Positions 11,447 through 24,257 are shown, numbered from the stretch's first letter. The stretch is 64,000 bases of DNA from Diospyros lotus (GCF_014633365.1 NC_068338.1:49921716-49985715); one strand, 5' to 3'. The notes: generated from the letters alone by a model not told the origin. A program made the numbers and translations.

Positions 11447-11736
11447 AGAAGATTGGCAGCGTGAGGGGAAGAAGTAAGAGGTAATGTGAGCTTTAGTAGC
11501 AAGATAAGTGCAAAACATCTGAAATTAGATGGAAATCAATTTTAGTAATTTTTTTTTATCTTATTATGTTTAATTTTTGTTAGAAGAATTTTGAGGAATA
11601 ATAATTAGTGATTTCAATGTTGTAAAGAAATATTTCAAAAGAGGGCTATCAAGCTATCATAAACAAATTCTGCAGGAGTTAATATGTTTTTTATGCAAAT
11701 TATAGTGTCATGAATTGTATATGATGACAGGGGAAT

Positions 11737-13953
11737 TGTAAGGACCCACTCACGAATGTGCCCGCTAGCATAGGACATTCGAAAGGAGATCATCACAAGG
11801 ATGATATAGAACAATACCTCAAAATAAACACACACATTTATCTATTTTCACGTAGCGGAATATCAATAACTTTCGTTACAAACCAATGTTGATACATCTA
11901 GGCTCTTAGGCCATACAAACCGAATATGAGGCTCTAATGTAAAACAACAATTTAAAATCTCATCAATCTACCTCACCAAAACGCAATTAGGATCTCCGAG
12001 TTGAGTGCCTCTGTACACCACTACCCTTGGGTTGTAGTCCCACTGGACTCGCCCTTAATGACTGCTTTACCTTTACCTGGAATGGCATAAGAAGATCAAG
12101 TGAGCCACAAGGCTCAGCAAGTTCTAGTACAAAGGAGCAGTATGAAGAAAGAGAAATCATGATGACACCGAGAGGAGTGTACAACGATTTCATAACAATA
12201 TTCAATTATATAAGTCGAAAATCATATCTCATAGAATTATAAATTTCAATTTTTTGTTCATGTATAATCATACAAGTGCATACATCATAAATATAAATCC
12301 CATAGGCTCATAAGCCACGATGCAAAATATGCATTAATCATCATATCAGTAAATCAACACATAACGTATCGAGCACAACCTGCCGGGCTATGGCCACCTC
12401 GTCCCGCGTCTGGCGCTCCTAGGGTACCCTTTATTTCCGCGCAAAATAATAAGTGCACTAAGAACATATATATATGAGCATCATGTACATGTATGCATCA
12501 TGTATGCATTTACCAGCAATGTAAAATTTAAATTCTCGTTCTCAATATACATTTAATACCATTGAAGAATGTTATGGCAAAAATTGTTATTTTTCCACCA
12601 TACAATCGCTCTAATACATTAAGTAAATGTTTAATTAATATTAATAAAAATTTTCGGATGGGTACTGTAGCGGGGTACTATACGGATACGGTATGGTACT
12701 GTAGCAAGATACTGTATGTATACTGTACGAATACGGTATCATACTATAGCGAGATACTATATGGTATTGTATCGAGATACTGTATAGGTACTGTATGGTA
12801 CTGTATCGAGATACTGTATCGAGATACTATATAGGTACTGTATGGTACTGTATTGAGATACTGTATAGGTACTGTATCAAGATACTGTATAGGTACTATA
12901 TTGAGATACTGTATAGGTATTGTATGGTACTGTATTGAGATACTGTATAGGTACTGTATTGAGATACTGTATAGATACTATATGGTACTGTAGCATCCGA
13001 ATTTTTCACACATTAACTTGATATTTTTCCACAATTTCATGGGACATTCGGGTATAGACATTAATTATCCAAACATCATTCACATATAAGATATACCAAT
13101 AAATACACTACAATGAGCAATAAAGGTGAACAAACTCCCATCATAATGGAGGTGAAAAATGCCATTCACAGAATAATATTAGGGTGAATCAAACCCCTTT
13201 TGAGACATCAAATAGACTCACAATATTTAGGAATTTTATACTATGTAGATAGAAAAAATTTAATAGAGATGCTACACATGGAAGGGGAGAAAAATAAAAG
13301 AAGAAGAAGAAAGGATACTTGCCTGAGGATGAATAAATCAAGATGAAGCACCCGCACAGAAGCTTCAATTGCCATAGAAAATTTAACAGAATAGAAGCAG
13401 TAGAGAAGAAAAAGAATGCGTATCAGATGAGGAAGAAGAAGAAGAAGAAGAAGTCGGGAGGGAGAAGAAGAAAAGGAGATAAAGAGGAAGAAAAAAAATG
13501 TGTAAAAAAAAGAAGTGAAAGAAGAAAGTAGGAGTAAAAGGAAAAAGAAGAAGTAAAAGGAGGAGTGAAAGAAGAAAGGAGAAGTAAAAGAGGGAGTGAA
13601 AAACAATAAAGAAGAAGTAAAAGAAAAGGTGAAAGAAGAAAAAGAAAGGAGGGTTGGGAAGTAATGATGCGTAGATGGTGGGTGTTTATTTATTTATTTA
13701 TTTTTGTATTGGGCTTAAGCCCAAATAAATGGCCCATCTTCTATTTCCTTAAAGGCCCAAGCCCAACTCTTAGCCCACTTGCCTTAAATAAATTGAAGCC
13801 CAACTCATTATCCCATCCATTTAATTTAAACCCATACATACAAGCCCATAGATCTATTTCAACATTAAGAATCAAATTTGCTCAACTTATATAATAACTA
13901 AAATAAGTTAATACATCATTCTAAAATTCTAAACCCAATAATGGGTCGTTACA
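11737..13953 (-). mobile_element. Solo LTR (family X, member 2) with GGAAT target duplication
   Basis: The plus-strand limits are TGTAAGGACCC and GGGTCGTTACA. The 5-mer GGAAT occurs on both sides (11732-11736 and 13954-13958). Homology with members 1 and 3 is in minus orientation: GGGTACCCTAGGAGCGCCAG and GGCCATAGCCCGGCAGG blocks (near 12380-12430), an array (12660-12996), a GA-rich tract (13300-13660) and a GCCCA-rich end. The 2.2 kb length and lack of internal coding suggest a solo LTR nested in an older LTR. Confidence 0.85.
12660..12996. repeat. Array of GATACTGTATAGGTACTGTA-type units
   Basis: About 340 bp of imperfect repeats built from GTACTGTA and GAGATACTGTAT. It lies at the same internal position as the TAGTCGACTA array of member 1 and the GAGCTCG array of member 3. 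Confidence 0.85.
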
Positions 13954-14189
13954 GGAATGCTTAGGCATGAGGCTATGAATTTTTGACCGAACAAAGCTCG
14001 TGTTAGGGTCCCAAGAAAAATTATATGGGGTTACAAGAGTTTATGATGGATGAGATGAACAGACTTACATGCATGTTTTATTTCATATTTTTCTATATTT
14101 GTTATGAATTATAATTTGTTATTTTTCATATTATTTTTATTGAGTTTCAGGACTCACCTCTTATACACTACAAGAAATTCAAGTTTTAG

Positions 14190-14860
14190 TAACAAAAGTT
14201 TTCGTCGGTGATGGAGTAAGGGAAATTTTTTTTGTAAATTAGCGACGGATCAACGATGGATTAGCGACGCAAATTAGTGACGGAATATTATTTCGTAGCT
14301 AAAGTAATAAAAAAATTAAAAACCAAAATGTTTTAAAAATCTAGCGATGAAAATTTCATTCTGTCGCTAATTTGGCTATGGAATATTAAATCCGTCACTA
14401 ATTTTAGCGATGGAAAATTGTTCGTCGCTAAAAGTTTTAAAAAAATAATTTTTTTACGTATTTAGCGACGGAATATGGTTTCCGTTGTTATTTTTAGCGA
14501 CAGAATCCGTCGCTAATTACATAATTTTTTTTTCTAAAAATTAGCAATGGATATTTTTTCGTCACTAAATCAGCGACGGATTCTCCAAATCAGTCGCTAA
14601 AATTTATTTTTTATTTTTTTGTTATTTAAATAAATATTAAAATTAATTTATTTATTTTAAATTTTACAAAACGGATTATTATTTCCGTCTCTAAATTTTG
14701 CTATAGAATAAATTTTTATAGTTATTTTTTAAAAAATTAAAAATAAATTTTCTAATTAGCATCCATAGCTAAATTGAAAAAATAAATAAATAATTTTAGC
14801 CCAAATCCGTCACTGATTTAGCAACAGAATATTCAAAATATCGCAAATTTTAATTTTCCT
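14190..14860. repeat. Subterminal TTAGCGACGGA repeats of CACTA A
   Basis: The motif TTAGCGACGGA and its complement TCCGTCGCTAA, with one- to two-base variants, recur many times in both orientations. In En/Spm-type elements such repeats bind the element-encoded TNPA-like protein; that role is inferred here. Confidence 0.8.
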
Positions 14861-16194
14861 TTTATTTTTTGATTTTTTAATCAATTAATTTATAAATATT
14901 TAAACTTGGATGAATATTTAAAATTTATAAAAAATAAATATATTAATATATAAATATAAAAAAATTAAAATAAATTTAAAATTAAATATACATTTAAACA
15001 TGAAATATAAAAAAATTAATTTGTAAAATTTAAAATTTTAATTTAAATAAATATATTAAGTTTAAAAAACATAATAATATTTTTAAATTCTAAATATATT
15101 AATTAATATATTTTATGTGCATAAAATATAAAATATATTAAATGTATGATAATTAACTATTGGTAATATTTATTAAATGTGTACAAAATGTAAACAAACA
15201 CTACATTTGAAAAATAAATAAAAAGTTTAAAAATCATAATATTGTTAAAAATTTTATTATTTTAAATTTTAAAAATAACAAAAATAAAACAATATTAAGA
15301 GATTATATTATATAGAAATGAGTCTAGGGGCTATCTTGTCAGTTTCTTTTTTTTTATAAATAAATTTTTTTTTTTACTAAACTAAGATACAATTTTAGTG
15401 AAACTATAATTTCACTTCAAACACAAAATTGACTTATGTATCAAAATGTTTACAGGTGATCTCATTCGCGTCCTAAACTTGTTTTTCTCTTTACAAGCCT
15501 CTTGAAGATGTCAAGAGACACTCTCTTGAATCTTTATCGAGACATTCTCTCACATAAAACTATTCATTCAATAAATGCATTTTTTATAATTTGGATTACT
15601 ATTCATTCAATAAATTGTAAGTAAGACTAACGATTTTGTACTTTTGCATTTGTACAATTTGTATTTTAATTTCTTAAGAAGAATATTGTTTCACATATGT
15701 TTTTAAGTTTTGGATTTATGGTGTAATTAGCTTGTTCAAGATTTTAAAACTAAAGTTAATGTTTTTTTCATATATTTTGAATCGATATTAAACACATACA
15801 AATTATTTTTCATTAAACATTTTTGGTCCCTAATCTTATTTTTCTTATATTTTTTATTTTTTATGCATTAAATTATTTTTGTGACATTTTTATTTAATAT
15901 TCGTTTAAATACCAAAAAATAAAAAAATGAAAAATTAATTTTAGATTTATAATATATCAAACTTATTTATTATAATTATTAGATTTATAATATAATTATA
16001 TTTTTAAATAAATATTAATTTGATGTAATAATTTAAATTATTTTATTACCATATTTTAGATTATTATTTTATTAGTTATCATAATCATACATTATTTTAT
16101 TTTTATTAATTAAATAATTAATAATATTATTTCATAAATTATTTTATATTTATTTAACAAACAAATATTTCAAAAAAAAAAAAAAAAAAATTGT

Positions 16195-16255
16195 GGGCGG
16201 GAGATGCCCCCACCTTCTTCCCCAAATCCCCAATTTTTTTTACCTTAACTGACCC

Positions 16256-16288
<33 letters not shown>

Positions 16289-16508
16289 AACTATTCTTGT
16301 AGTCGACTCATCCGCCGTTACCTCCGCCTCCTATCATCTCTGCTGCTTCCGCCTCATGTCGTTGCTGCCTCCGCCTCCTATCATCCCCGCCTCTGCCTTC
16401 TGTCGTCGCTTTTTCTTCCGCATCTGTTCGCCGCCGCCGCCGCCTCCATCTCGATCGGGCTTCGCCTCCGCCTCCGTCGCTGTGAGATTCGCCTCCACTG
16501 CCTCAAAG
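16195..16508 (+). other. CT-rich leader exon module of CACTA A
   Basis: CCCCACCTTCTTCCCC, a (TC)n run at 16260-16287 and then CCGCC-rich text end at a GTATATG donor. Leader exons of this style appear at the same relative place in the other CACTA elements here (26850-27183 and 60110-60368). Short proline/serine frames through it are compositional. Confidence 0.55.
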
Positions 16509-17280
16509 GTATATGTATATGTATTCTGTGTTGAAATGTTATGGCAGTAGCAACTCGTGACTACCAAAAAGTGGGTTTTTGGTTATCTCTCTCATTGGTT
16601 ATGTTATCATCTTTGTTCTTTTTTGTTTTTAATTATATTGCTTATTCAATTTAATTTGAATCAATCTATATTTGATATTTTTAGTTTGTCCATTTTCATT
16701 CATTTGTTGTTAGTTTGTTTATTGAGTTCAGTCTGTCTCTAAACCTTCAAACTTGGGATGATGAGAGATGTAATCATCTAGGTTGGAGTTCTTTAAATCT
16801 ATTTCATCTTGGATCTAATCACTTTAACCTATAGCCATCTCAAAGGAACATGGAAAAAGAAAAAGAAAAAAAAAGAATTAATGATAGTCTGATACGAGAG
16901 GACTTTTGGAGTGCACTGATTTCTTTTAAAGTAGCTACCTTACAGGCTTACCTAATATTATTGGATATTTCTTAGAAGTTAAAAGGATTGCATGGTCGAT
17001 GTAGTGATACAGTTTTGTTATTTAAGTTTGGAAACATCGCTGAGTTGGAAAATTTTGATTGTTTGATTTAGTTGACTCTAGAAAGAAGCTGAAAAGAGAC
17101 AAACATTGGAGAACTGAGGACATGGAGAGTACAGAGAGATTACTGAAGGGGATTTCTTAAGTGAAGTCACTGGGAGTGAAAAAGTAATATGTCACTTCTA
17201 TCATTGGGAATTCTATCGGTGCAAGTAATTTCTTCACACTTCCCCCTTCTGTTTGCACATTGCTCAAGGTTATTATAATC

Positions 17281-18128
17281 AAACATATTAATCTATAGTA
17301 TCTTCGGAAATATATATATACATATAAATGGTTCTTGGTCCTTGAAATTATGTTGTAGCTTCTAGTATCTAGAATTATTTTTCTAGCTCCTTGTTAAATC
17401 GTTCAAGGCTTAGATCTAGTGTCCGTTCATCACTTTGGTAACACCAACGAATAAAGACCACAAAGCCACAAAGAAGCCCCCAAACTGAAAGCCCAGAAAA
17501 CCCCAACACCTCTCGGTCGAACACAAATGAAGCCCTCTCTCCCCCAAACGATCAAAGCCACACAAAGTAGGTCATCACAAAAGGTAGATCGATCACAAAG
17601 ATAGTGGTTCTAAAGCACAAAGCCAAGAAAGAAAACTTACCGAGAAATGATGATCAAAAAACCCCCTCAATAAGGCACACTCATCATCAACAAATCGACC
17701 AAGATCACCAAGGAAAGATGAGGCCTCTCAACATGGAAAGAGGCATTGGACCGAGATGGAAATGGAGCCATGAAAAATCAGCCACAAAAGGAAAATCACG
17801 AAGGAAACAATTGGCCAAGCAAGGAAATAAGAGAAAGACTAGGGTTTGGCCACGAGAGGGAAACACCAAGAGAGAGGCCACACAATGGCCTTTATATATG
17901 TGGGCTTTAGGGCTTAGAATAGTGGGCTTCTCCTACTTGAGCAAATAGGTTGAGGCTCATTTCTCCTTCAAAGTGGGATTAGGGCTTGTGGCCCAACTTT
18001 TAAAATGGACTGTCTAAAAGTGATGACAGACTTGGGTTCTTCAATACCGGGCCGAACCTTATAAAGATGAAACTCACTAGAAAAATCGTCACAGTCTTAG
18101 GCTGTGTTAGGAAACATAAACCCAACAG
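17281..18128 (-). other. Possible minus-strand LTR; otherwise no gene
   Basis: Read on the minus strand the DNA from 18128 starts TGTTGGGTTTATGTTTCC. It has a TATATAAAG box at 17891-17898 followed by a CT-rich leader, as in a copia-type LTR. I could not find the other end or a target-site duplication. A 114-codon plus-strand frame at 17604 has no recognisable family and runs antisense to this layout. Confidence 0.35.
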
Positions 18129-18144
18129 TTATAAAAATATAGAA

Positions 18145-20000
18145 AAGAATCAAACAATCATATATGGCAAAGGGATTAATCATTTTTGTAAAAAAGAAAT
18201 TCAAAAGCATTTCTTATGTAGTTAAGGATTATAATAAGGTTGTGTTAAAAAAATACTCAGATTAATATGGATGGATTGAGGATCTCTTACCAATAATTTT
18301 AAATAATTTTACAAGTCTTTAATTCTTATAATTTTATTTCCCAAATCAAAGGTTATTCAACACCTCTGACCCATGCCACACATTGAGGGATAGCATCAAT
18401 TAACTTGTCTTTAATCAAACAATCAAGACAAACCACCACTTGTATAGTAAAAGAGAAAAAGGGTAAAAGTATACACATTCTATTTGCATTTTCATGGATA
18501 AAATAATTAATTACAGAAAAATCTTTAAATTACCACATATACTGAATTTCTTATTTTACAGCATTTTATCGGAATGAATGGTTTAACCCATTAAACCATC
18601 TTACTTGCATTAACCCAATACTCACCGGATAATAATCTTTACATTAATGATCACACCCACATATATTTATTGCATAAATATTTGTTGGTTAATTAAACTG
18701 CAAGACCAGCAACTCGCCCAATCTTTATAGCAACGGCTTAAATGAATAACGAGGAATTGCAATTAGAATAAAATGTCGTGACATAATATTCTCGAACGGT
18801 ATATAAAGGATTACGAGAAGTGAGGAATACTATTTGTATTTACATCAAATTTTAAGAGTGCAGAACGAAGTTTATCTAAATAAACAAAAACTAAGCAATA
18901 TATAGCATCCATAACAATTATTACCGCAAGTCCCCAAGTATAAATTGTTTTCTTCCGCTTATCTGACCGATTCTAGCCTCCCAACTATAGTTGGCAAGGC
19001 ACCTGTAAGACACCATAAAAGTATATGAACAAGAGTTTATCTACTAATTCAGAATTCAAGATTTTTTCTACTAAAACCAGGTAGAGACAAAATTTTGTTG
19101 ATTGAATTTTGTGTATTCTGCAGAAATGTGGAGTCTCTCTCTTTTGCAATCCCATAAACTAAATAATTGAAAAAAAAAAGGGAAAAAACTAATAAGATTT
19201 AATTAGTATCATAAGAGTTTGGGAATATTACCTTTACCTGGGGTCGTTAATTCGATCCCCAACCATGCAAATGCATGGGTGATCAACAAATTGAGTTGGT
19301 GAGGCCAATGACATTGCGAGTGAGATCTTAACAAGATGTAAAAGTAGGCAAGTGTGCCAAGGGATAAAACATGATGCTTCTTATTAATCCATTTTCTAAT
19401 CCCCTGTGCATGAGACTCCTCGTTCTCTAACAATCTATATTCTCTATAAAGAAAAGTACATAAAGATATTACGCGCAATACATTGGTCATAAATTAACCT
19501 TGTCCAAGTGTTAAAAACTTATTTCATCTATATTTAATAAAAAAATAAAAATGAGATGTACCTTTTGTTGCTTTGATCTGTAGGAATATTTCTACTTTCT
19601 GCTTGCTCCATCATGTTGCTTCCGATGTAGATATGCAACTCCTAGAGAGCATGTTCTTCGAACACCCAAAAGTAGAAAAAGCAATCGATAAGGTGATAAA
19701 AGAAAAGAAGTGGTGAACTTTATCTCGTGAGGCAATAGATATATAGTCACTGTCAACCAATGCATGTCATACATTTAGACTTTTACGTGTCAATTAGTCT
19801 GCATTTTGTCACTGGAAACCAATGCATGTTATACATGTAAACTTTTACGTGTCAAGTAGTTCGAGTTTAGCCGCTGGCAACCAATGTATGTTATACATCT
19901 AAAATTTTACGTGTCAAGTAATCCGAGTTTTGCATAATTAAGCTCCACCTGTAATAAAATGGTCGAAACTGACAAAAGCTTTAAAACGTAAGAATAAAAA
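18145..20000. repeat. Diverged duplicate of 8690-10610
   Basis: Same order of text as 8690-10610, including exon remnants, intron ends and the ~62 bp minisatellite (19755-19925). The left border lies a few bases from the putative LTR end at 18128. Confidence 0.75.
18930..19700 (-). pseudogene. Exon remnants, diverged copy F2
   Basis: The middle exon spans 19443-19238 between TTTATAG and GTAAAGG and reads EYRLLENEESHAQGIRK. The preceding block ends DQSNK before GTACAT but has a TAG in VFEEHAL-ELHIYI. The following block, ALPTIVGRLESVR, then hits TAA. With two stops it is a pseudogene. Splice positions match copy F1. Confidence 0.5.
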
Positions 20001-21000
20001 ATGAGCTACTCAATTTGAAAAAATAAAATAAGAATGAAAATTAGTTGTATCCAACCTCAGGCTCAAAAAGGTGTGAAAAAATAGAAGATGCAGAAAATTT
20101 TAATAAAATTCCCTAACCATGCATTTTAACAATTGATAATGAATACATGCCATTCATTTAGGCTTTTGCGTGTCAACCGCAATAAGTAATTTAAGTCCCA
20201 TACTGTTTTACTTCTACTATGAAAAAAATTATAAGGTAAGAGTGACAAAGTGAGTTGCTCAATTTAGAAAATAAAATAATAACGAAAATTAGGTCTATGA
20301 AACCAGGCTCAAAAAGATGTGAAAAAAAAACATAAAAAATATGTTATTGATGCATTTTAGCAATTGATAATACGTACTTATCATATATCTATGCTTCTAC
20401 ATGTCAACTATAATGAGTCATTTGAGTCCTACACGATTTTATTTCTACTGTAGCAAATAGTGCTAATTAGCATAAAAAATATGACATAACAGTAATTAAT
20501 AAAAGAAGCTACTCAATTTAGAAAAATAAAATAAGAATAAAAATTAGTTGTATGAAACCTGGGCTCAAAAAGGCATGAAAAAATACGACATTGGGGAAGA
20601 TTAATTTTAGTACAATTTCCAAACAATGCATTTTAATAAAATAAGAGCTCCATTTAGGCTTTTACGTGTCAACTCCGATAAGTAATTTGAGTTCCGCACG
20701 TGGCAAATAGTTGCTAATTGACAAAAATAATTTATGACGTGAGAGTAGTAGTAAATTAAACTACTCAATCTAGAAACACAAAATAAGAATGAAAATTAGT
20801 TGTATGCTTCTCGGACTAGAAAATAAGCTACTCAATCTAGAAACACAATAAAATTCCCTAACGATGCATTTTCACAATTTAGCTTTTTACGTGTCATTGT
20901 GATAAGTAATTTGAATCCTATACGATTTTACTTGAACTATGGTGAATATTGCTAATCAACAACAATTTTTTGACATAAAAGTAATAAAATGAGCTACTCT
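20001..21000. repeat. Tandem array of ~250 bp units (about four, last ones broken)
   Basis: The landmark GAGCTACTCAATTTAG or a variant recurs near 20003, 20252, 20506, 20758, 20823 and 20990, so the period is about 250 bp until the array breaks up. Between landmarks each unit has GGCTCAAAAAGGTGTGAAAA, GATGCATTTTAGCAATT and CTTTTACGTGTCAAC. It has no open frame and resembles satellite-like DNA. Confidence 0.8.
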
Positions 21001-21009
21001 TTAAAGCTA

Positions 21010-24000
21010 GGACGCGTCTCCGTACACCACTATCGATTGGTCGCAGTCCTATTGGACTCACCCCCAAAAATCGTCTTTCCTTTACCAGGAATTGAAAAGA
21101 AGATCAAGTGAGCCACAAGGCTTAGCAAGTTCGAGAAACATAGAACAATATATAGGATCCAAGAACATGATGACACCAAGAAAAGTAATCAAGGACTCCA
21201 TAATTATATATAATATTCATAATTCATGAATTTATCAATTCAACTCAATATATCATGTCACCGTGTATCACTATGCAAATGTGCATAAAATTTCAATGTC
21301 ATTATTAATTCTCACAGGCTCGCAAGCCATCAATCAGTACATGCAAGAGTGTATCATTTCATTACCAATATCAATTTTCTTGGCTCTCAAGCCATAAATC
21401 AATGCATGCGAAAGTGCATAAGTTTCATAAAACCTCACAAATAAGTATGGAGCCAACCTGTCGGGCTATGGCCACCTCGTCCCATGTCAGGTGCTCTAGG
21501 GTACCCTTTCTCCCTCCGCACAAAATAATAGGTGCGCAAAATATATATATGAAACCTGTACATATATGCATCATGTATGCATTTGCCAACCACATATATT
21601 TAAATTTTTGATTCTGTGATATTCATGCTATTAACATCACTTACCCATATCGGGTATTTTCCCATCATCAGATAAATTCAACATATCTTACTTCATAATG
21701 TTTACCATATTCAAGATGTAATTTATGACAGAAATGCTTGATGTAATTTATAACACAGGAATAGTTTTTGAGACATGCTATTCAACATCAAGTCTCGATT
21801 CACCAGTAGAGGAGTATTATAAATTTAATAACTATTTTTCCCATCATATGATTGTTGTGATTTCATTTAACTAGTGATAGTATGCATTTACTTGCATTCG
21901 TGCTCATAACTCAAATTCATGATTAGTCCCCATGCAATCAAATGACCATACCACGCGAAATTGCTGACCAAACATAAACCTGAAATTTTTCTAAGGCAAT
22001 GGACCAAATAGAACATATTTTGAAAATGTCTTTATTTTTAAAAACTAATTCCCGGTAATTTGATAACTAGCATTCATTGTTGTAAAAATGATTTTTAATA
22101 AATTTCTCAAGAAACGAAAACTATGTATTTCGATGGTAGTAAAATTGAAAATTCGTGGATTTGTACTAAAACCAAAATTCTAACTTTTTATTTTTATGGA
22201 TTTTGATTTTTTTGATATTTTTATTGAATCCAAATGGGGGTACTTTCTTATTTACATTTATATATTAAAGTAAATGAAAGTAAAATATAAATTAAGGAAA
22301 ATGCAAACATTTACTTAAGTTAAGTTAAGTTAAGGAAAGGTAAATAAATAGGGTGAAAGCTGATAGCTCCAATTCAAAGGCATATGGGATGAGCTCGGGA
22401 CCAGCTCGAGGTCATGAGTTCGTGGCTTACAGAGAGAGCTCGGGAGAGAAAGGACAAGCGAACGAGCTCGAGGTCATGAGGTGAGCATCAGTTCGTTAAA
22501 CGAGCTCGCGGTCAAGAGGTTGAGCAAGAGCTCGCTAAATGAGCTTGAGGTCAGACGCACGGCAAGAGCTCGCGGCCAAGAGCTTGAGAAATGAGCTCGC
22601 GGGAACGTGCTCGCTATTAAGCTTATGATCAGTGAGCATATAGGTGTGAGCTCGTTGCAAAGAGCTGAAATGAGCTCGCGGAAAGAATTGGAACGAGCTC
22701 GCTAGAACATCAAAGAAGCTGAACATGTATTTATATATAACTGGGTTTGCCGAACAGAACAGAATAGGGGCATTCTAATGATTGTTTAAGCATGAATATA
22801 TGGTGGATTAGCTAGGCAGGGCATGCTCTAATAAGCTTTACAAATCTCTGAGGGGTATCAGCTCGTTACGCATGTTGTATATATGTATTTACAAGTGGGT
22901 CTCATATATGGGTGAACAACATATATATATATATATTTTCAGTTCAACTTTTGCTGTTTGATGCAAGACCTTCGAATACCTCAATAAAATTATTCGAATG
23001 AGTGGCAGATGACTTAGCATTTTACATTCCGATATAGCACATACAACTATAAGATGCATTTGGAATAGCGAGCTCATACAGAGGTGATATACACACATAT
23101 ATATATACATACATTTAACATTGCTTCTTTGGATGTAAAACGAGTAGAGGTTCTCATCCTCACCTAGCTATATAAAATGCCATTCATAAAGAAAGTTTGG
23201 GGTGAAAACAAACCCCATTTCGAGACCACAAGAAGACCCACAAAGAGATACAAAAACAAAATGTTGAACACAGTGAGCTAAAATGAATAACACAGCGAGC
23301 TAAAATGAACTGGAATGGACACAGTGAACTATCATGTACACCTCAATCGCATTAGCAGAAGATGATGTATAAAAGAACTTGCAGCATGAAGTTAAAGCTA
23401 AAGGTAAAAATCAAAGAAGCTTGCACTGAAAATGGATATATCTATATAGGAGAGCTCGCACTAAAAATAAGTGGAAGTGCATGAAGAACTTGCAGAACAG
23501 TAAATGAGAAGGCAGGAAATCAAGGAAGTGAAATACTGAATGTATAAACGAGCTTGCACTGAAAATGAAGAGGGAGTGCAAGAAGAACTTGTAGGAATGA
23601 AAAAAGAGTGAACGAAGGAAACTTGTCTGATGACTTTGCTTATGCAGAAAAATCCTCCCTTACTGAAGCTGCTATCAACCCAAACGAAAATACCAGCAAC
23701 CAGGAGGGAAAATGAGAGGTAAGAAGATGAAGTCTTAGATGGGAAAGGAGAGTATGCACAAGAGAAAAGGTCACCAATACAGATGAAACATAAAGAGGGC
23801 AATGCACAATCTGCACCTGCAACTTTGTCCAAATGACCTGATTACCCCTCACCTTTACAATGGTAAAAAAGAAGACCAAGGGCACTATTGACATTTGATG
23901 GCCAATTTATTTTATTATGATTTTCTTTCAAAAATTTCAAATCTCATTTCCCAATTGGGCTCAGCCCATACCATGGGCCATTCCATGGCCCAACTCATTA

Positions 24001-24257
24001 ACCCAAATAAATTATCATAATCCAAGCCCATTCATAGTATAATTAAAAATCAAAACACATCTCAATGGCCCAATCTACTTGGACTTTCCCCACATTTTTG
24101 GATTCCATTTAGATGGGCTACCAAATTCTCATTTTCATTTACTCTTCATTCCATAAGCAAAGAAAAATATTTTCAACTCTCAATTAATTAAAGCAAAAAT
24201 TTTTGAATCCAAAATAAAATACCCGAAAACGTCTAGACCCCATAACGGGTTGTTACA
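21010..24257 (-). mobile_element. LTR (family X, member 3), truncated at left
   Basis: The minus-strand start is TGTAACAACCCGTTATGGGG at 24257. It shares with member 2 the block GTACACCACTA…GGACTC (21030), GATCAAGTGAGCCACAAGGC (21105), GGGCTATGGCCACCTCGTCC (21463) and the GCCCA-rich end (23950-24160). The roughly 260 bp terminal portion present in member 2 is missing at the left. No retroelement coding is visible. Confidence 0.75.
22391..22701. repeat. GAGCTCG-rich array in LTR member 3
   Basis: The palindrome-containing word GAGCTCG or near variants occur more than a dozen times in 310 bp, with spacers such as GGTCATGAG and AAATGAGCTCGCGG. The position matches the arrays of members 1 and 2. 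Confidence 0.85.

Larger units (their letters stand above)
10881..14165 (+). mobile_element. LTR starting TGTAACATC, interrupted by two insertions
   Basis: It begins TGTAACATCTTGGTATCTTG, a common Gypsy-like LTR start, with a TATA box at 11439. It is broken at 11737 by a nested solo LTR, resumes at 13954, and is cut at 14166 by a CACTA terminus. Its own right end was not identified. No coding region for retroelement proteins is seen. Confidence 0.55.
14166..17280 (+). mobile_element. CACTA element A, 5' part only
   Basis: It starts CACTACAAGAAATTCAAG, the CACTA/En-Spm terminus, followed by direct and inverted subterminal repeats (14190-14860), a ~1.3 kb AT-rich stretch, and a CT-rich leader-like exon at 16195-16508 ending in a splice donor (AAAGGTATATG). 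The AT-rich text at 15950-16170 is closely similar to 59880-60100 in the transposase-bearing element. No matching CTTGTAGTG end and no transposase frame were found, so this copy is defective. The right limit is approximate. Confidence 0.75.

Noticed and set aside
16291..16306. TTCTTGTAGTCG as a CACTA 3' terminus for element A
   Set aside because: The terminus should be TTCTTGTAGTG; the base after GTAGT is C, the site is inside the leader module and no subterminal repeats precede it.
17604..17948. 114-codon basic reading frame as a gene
   Set aside because: No recognisable family. It runs opposite to the TATA/leader layout on the minus strand and shows no splice or codon support.
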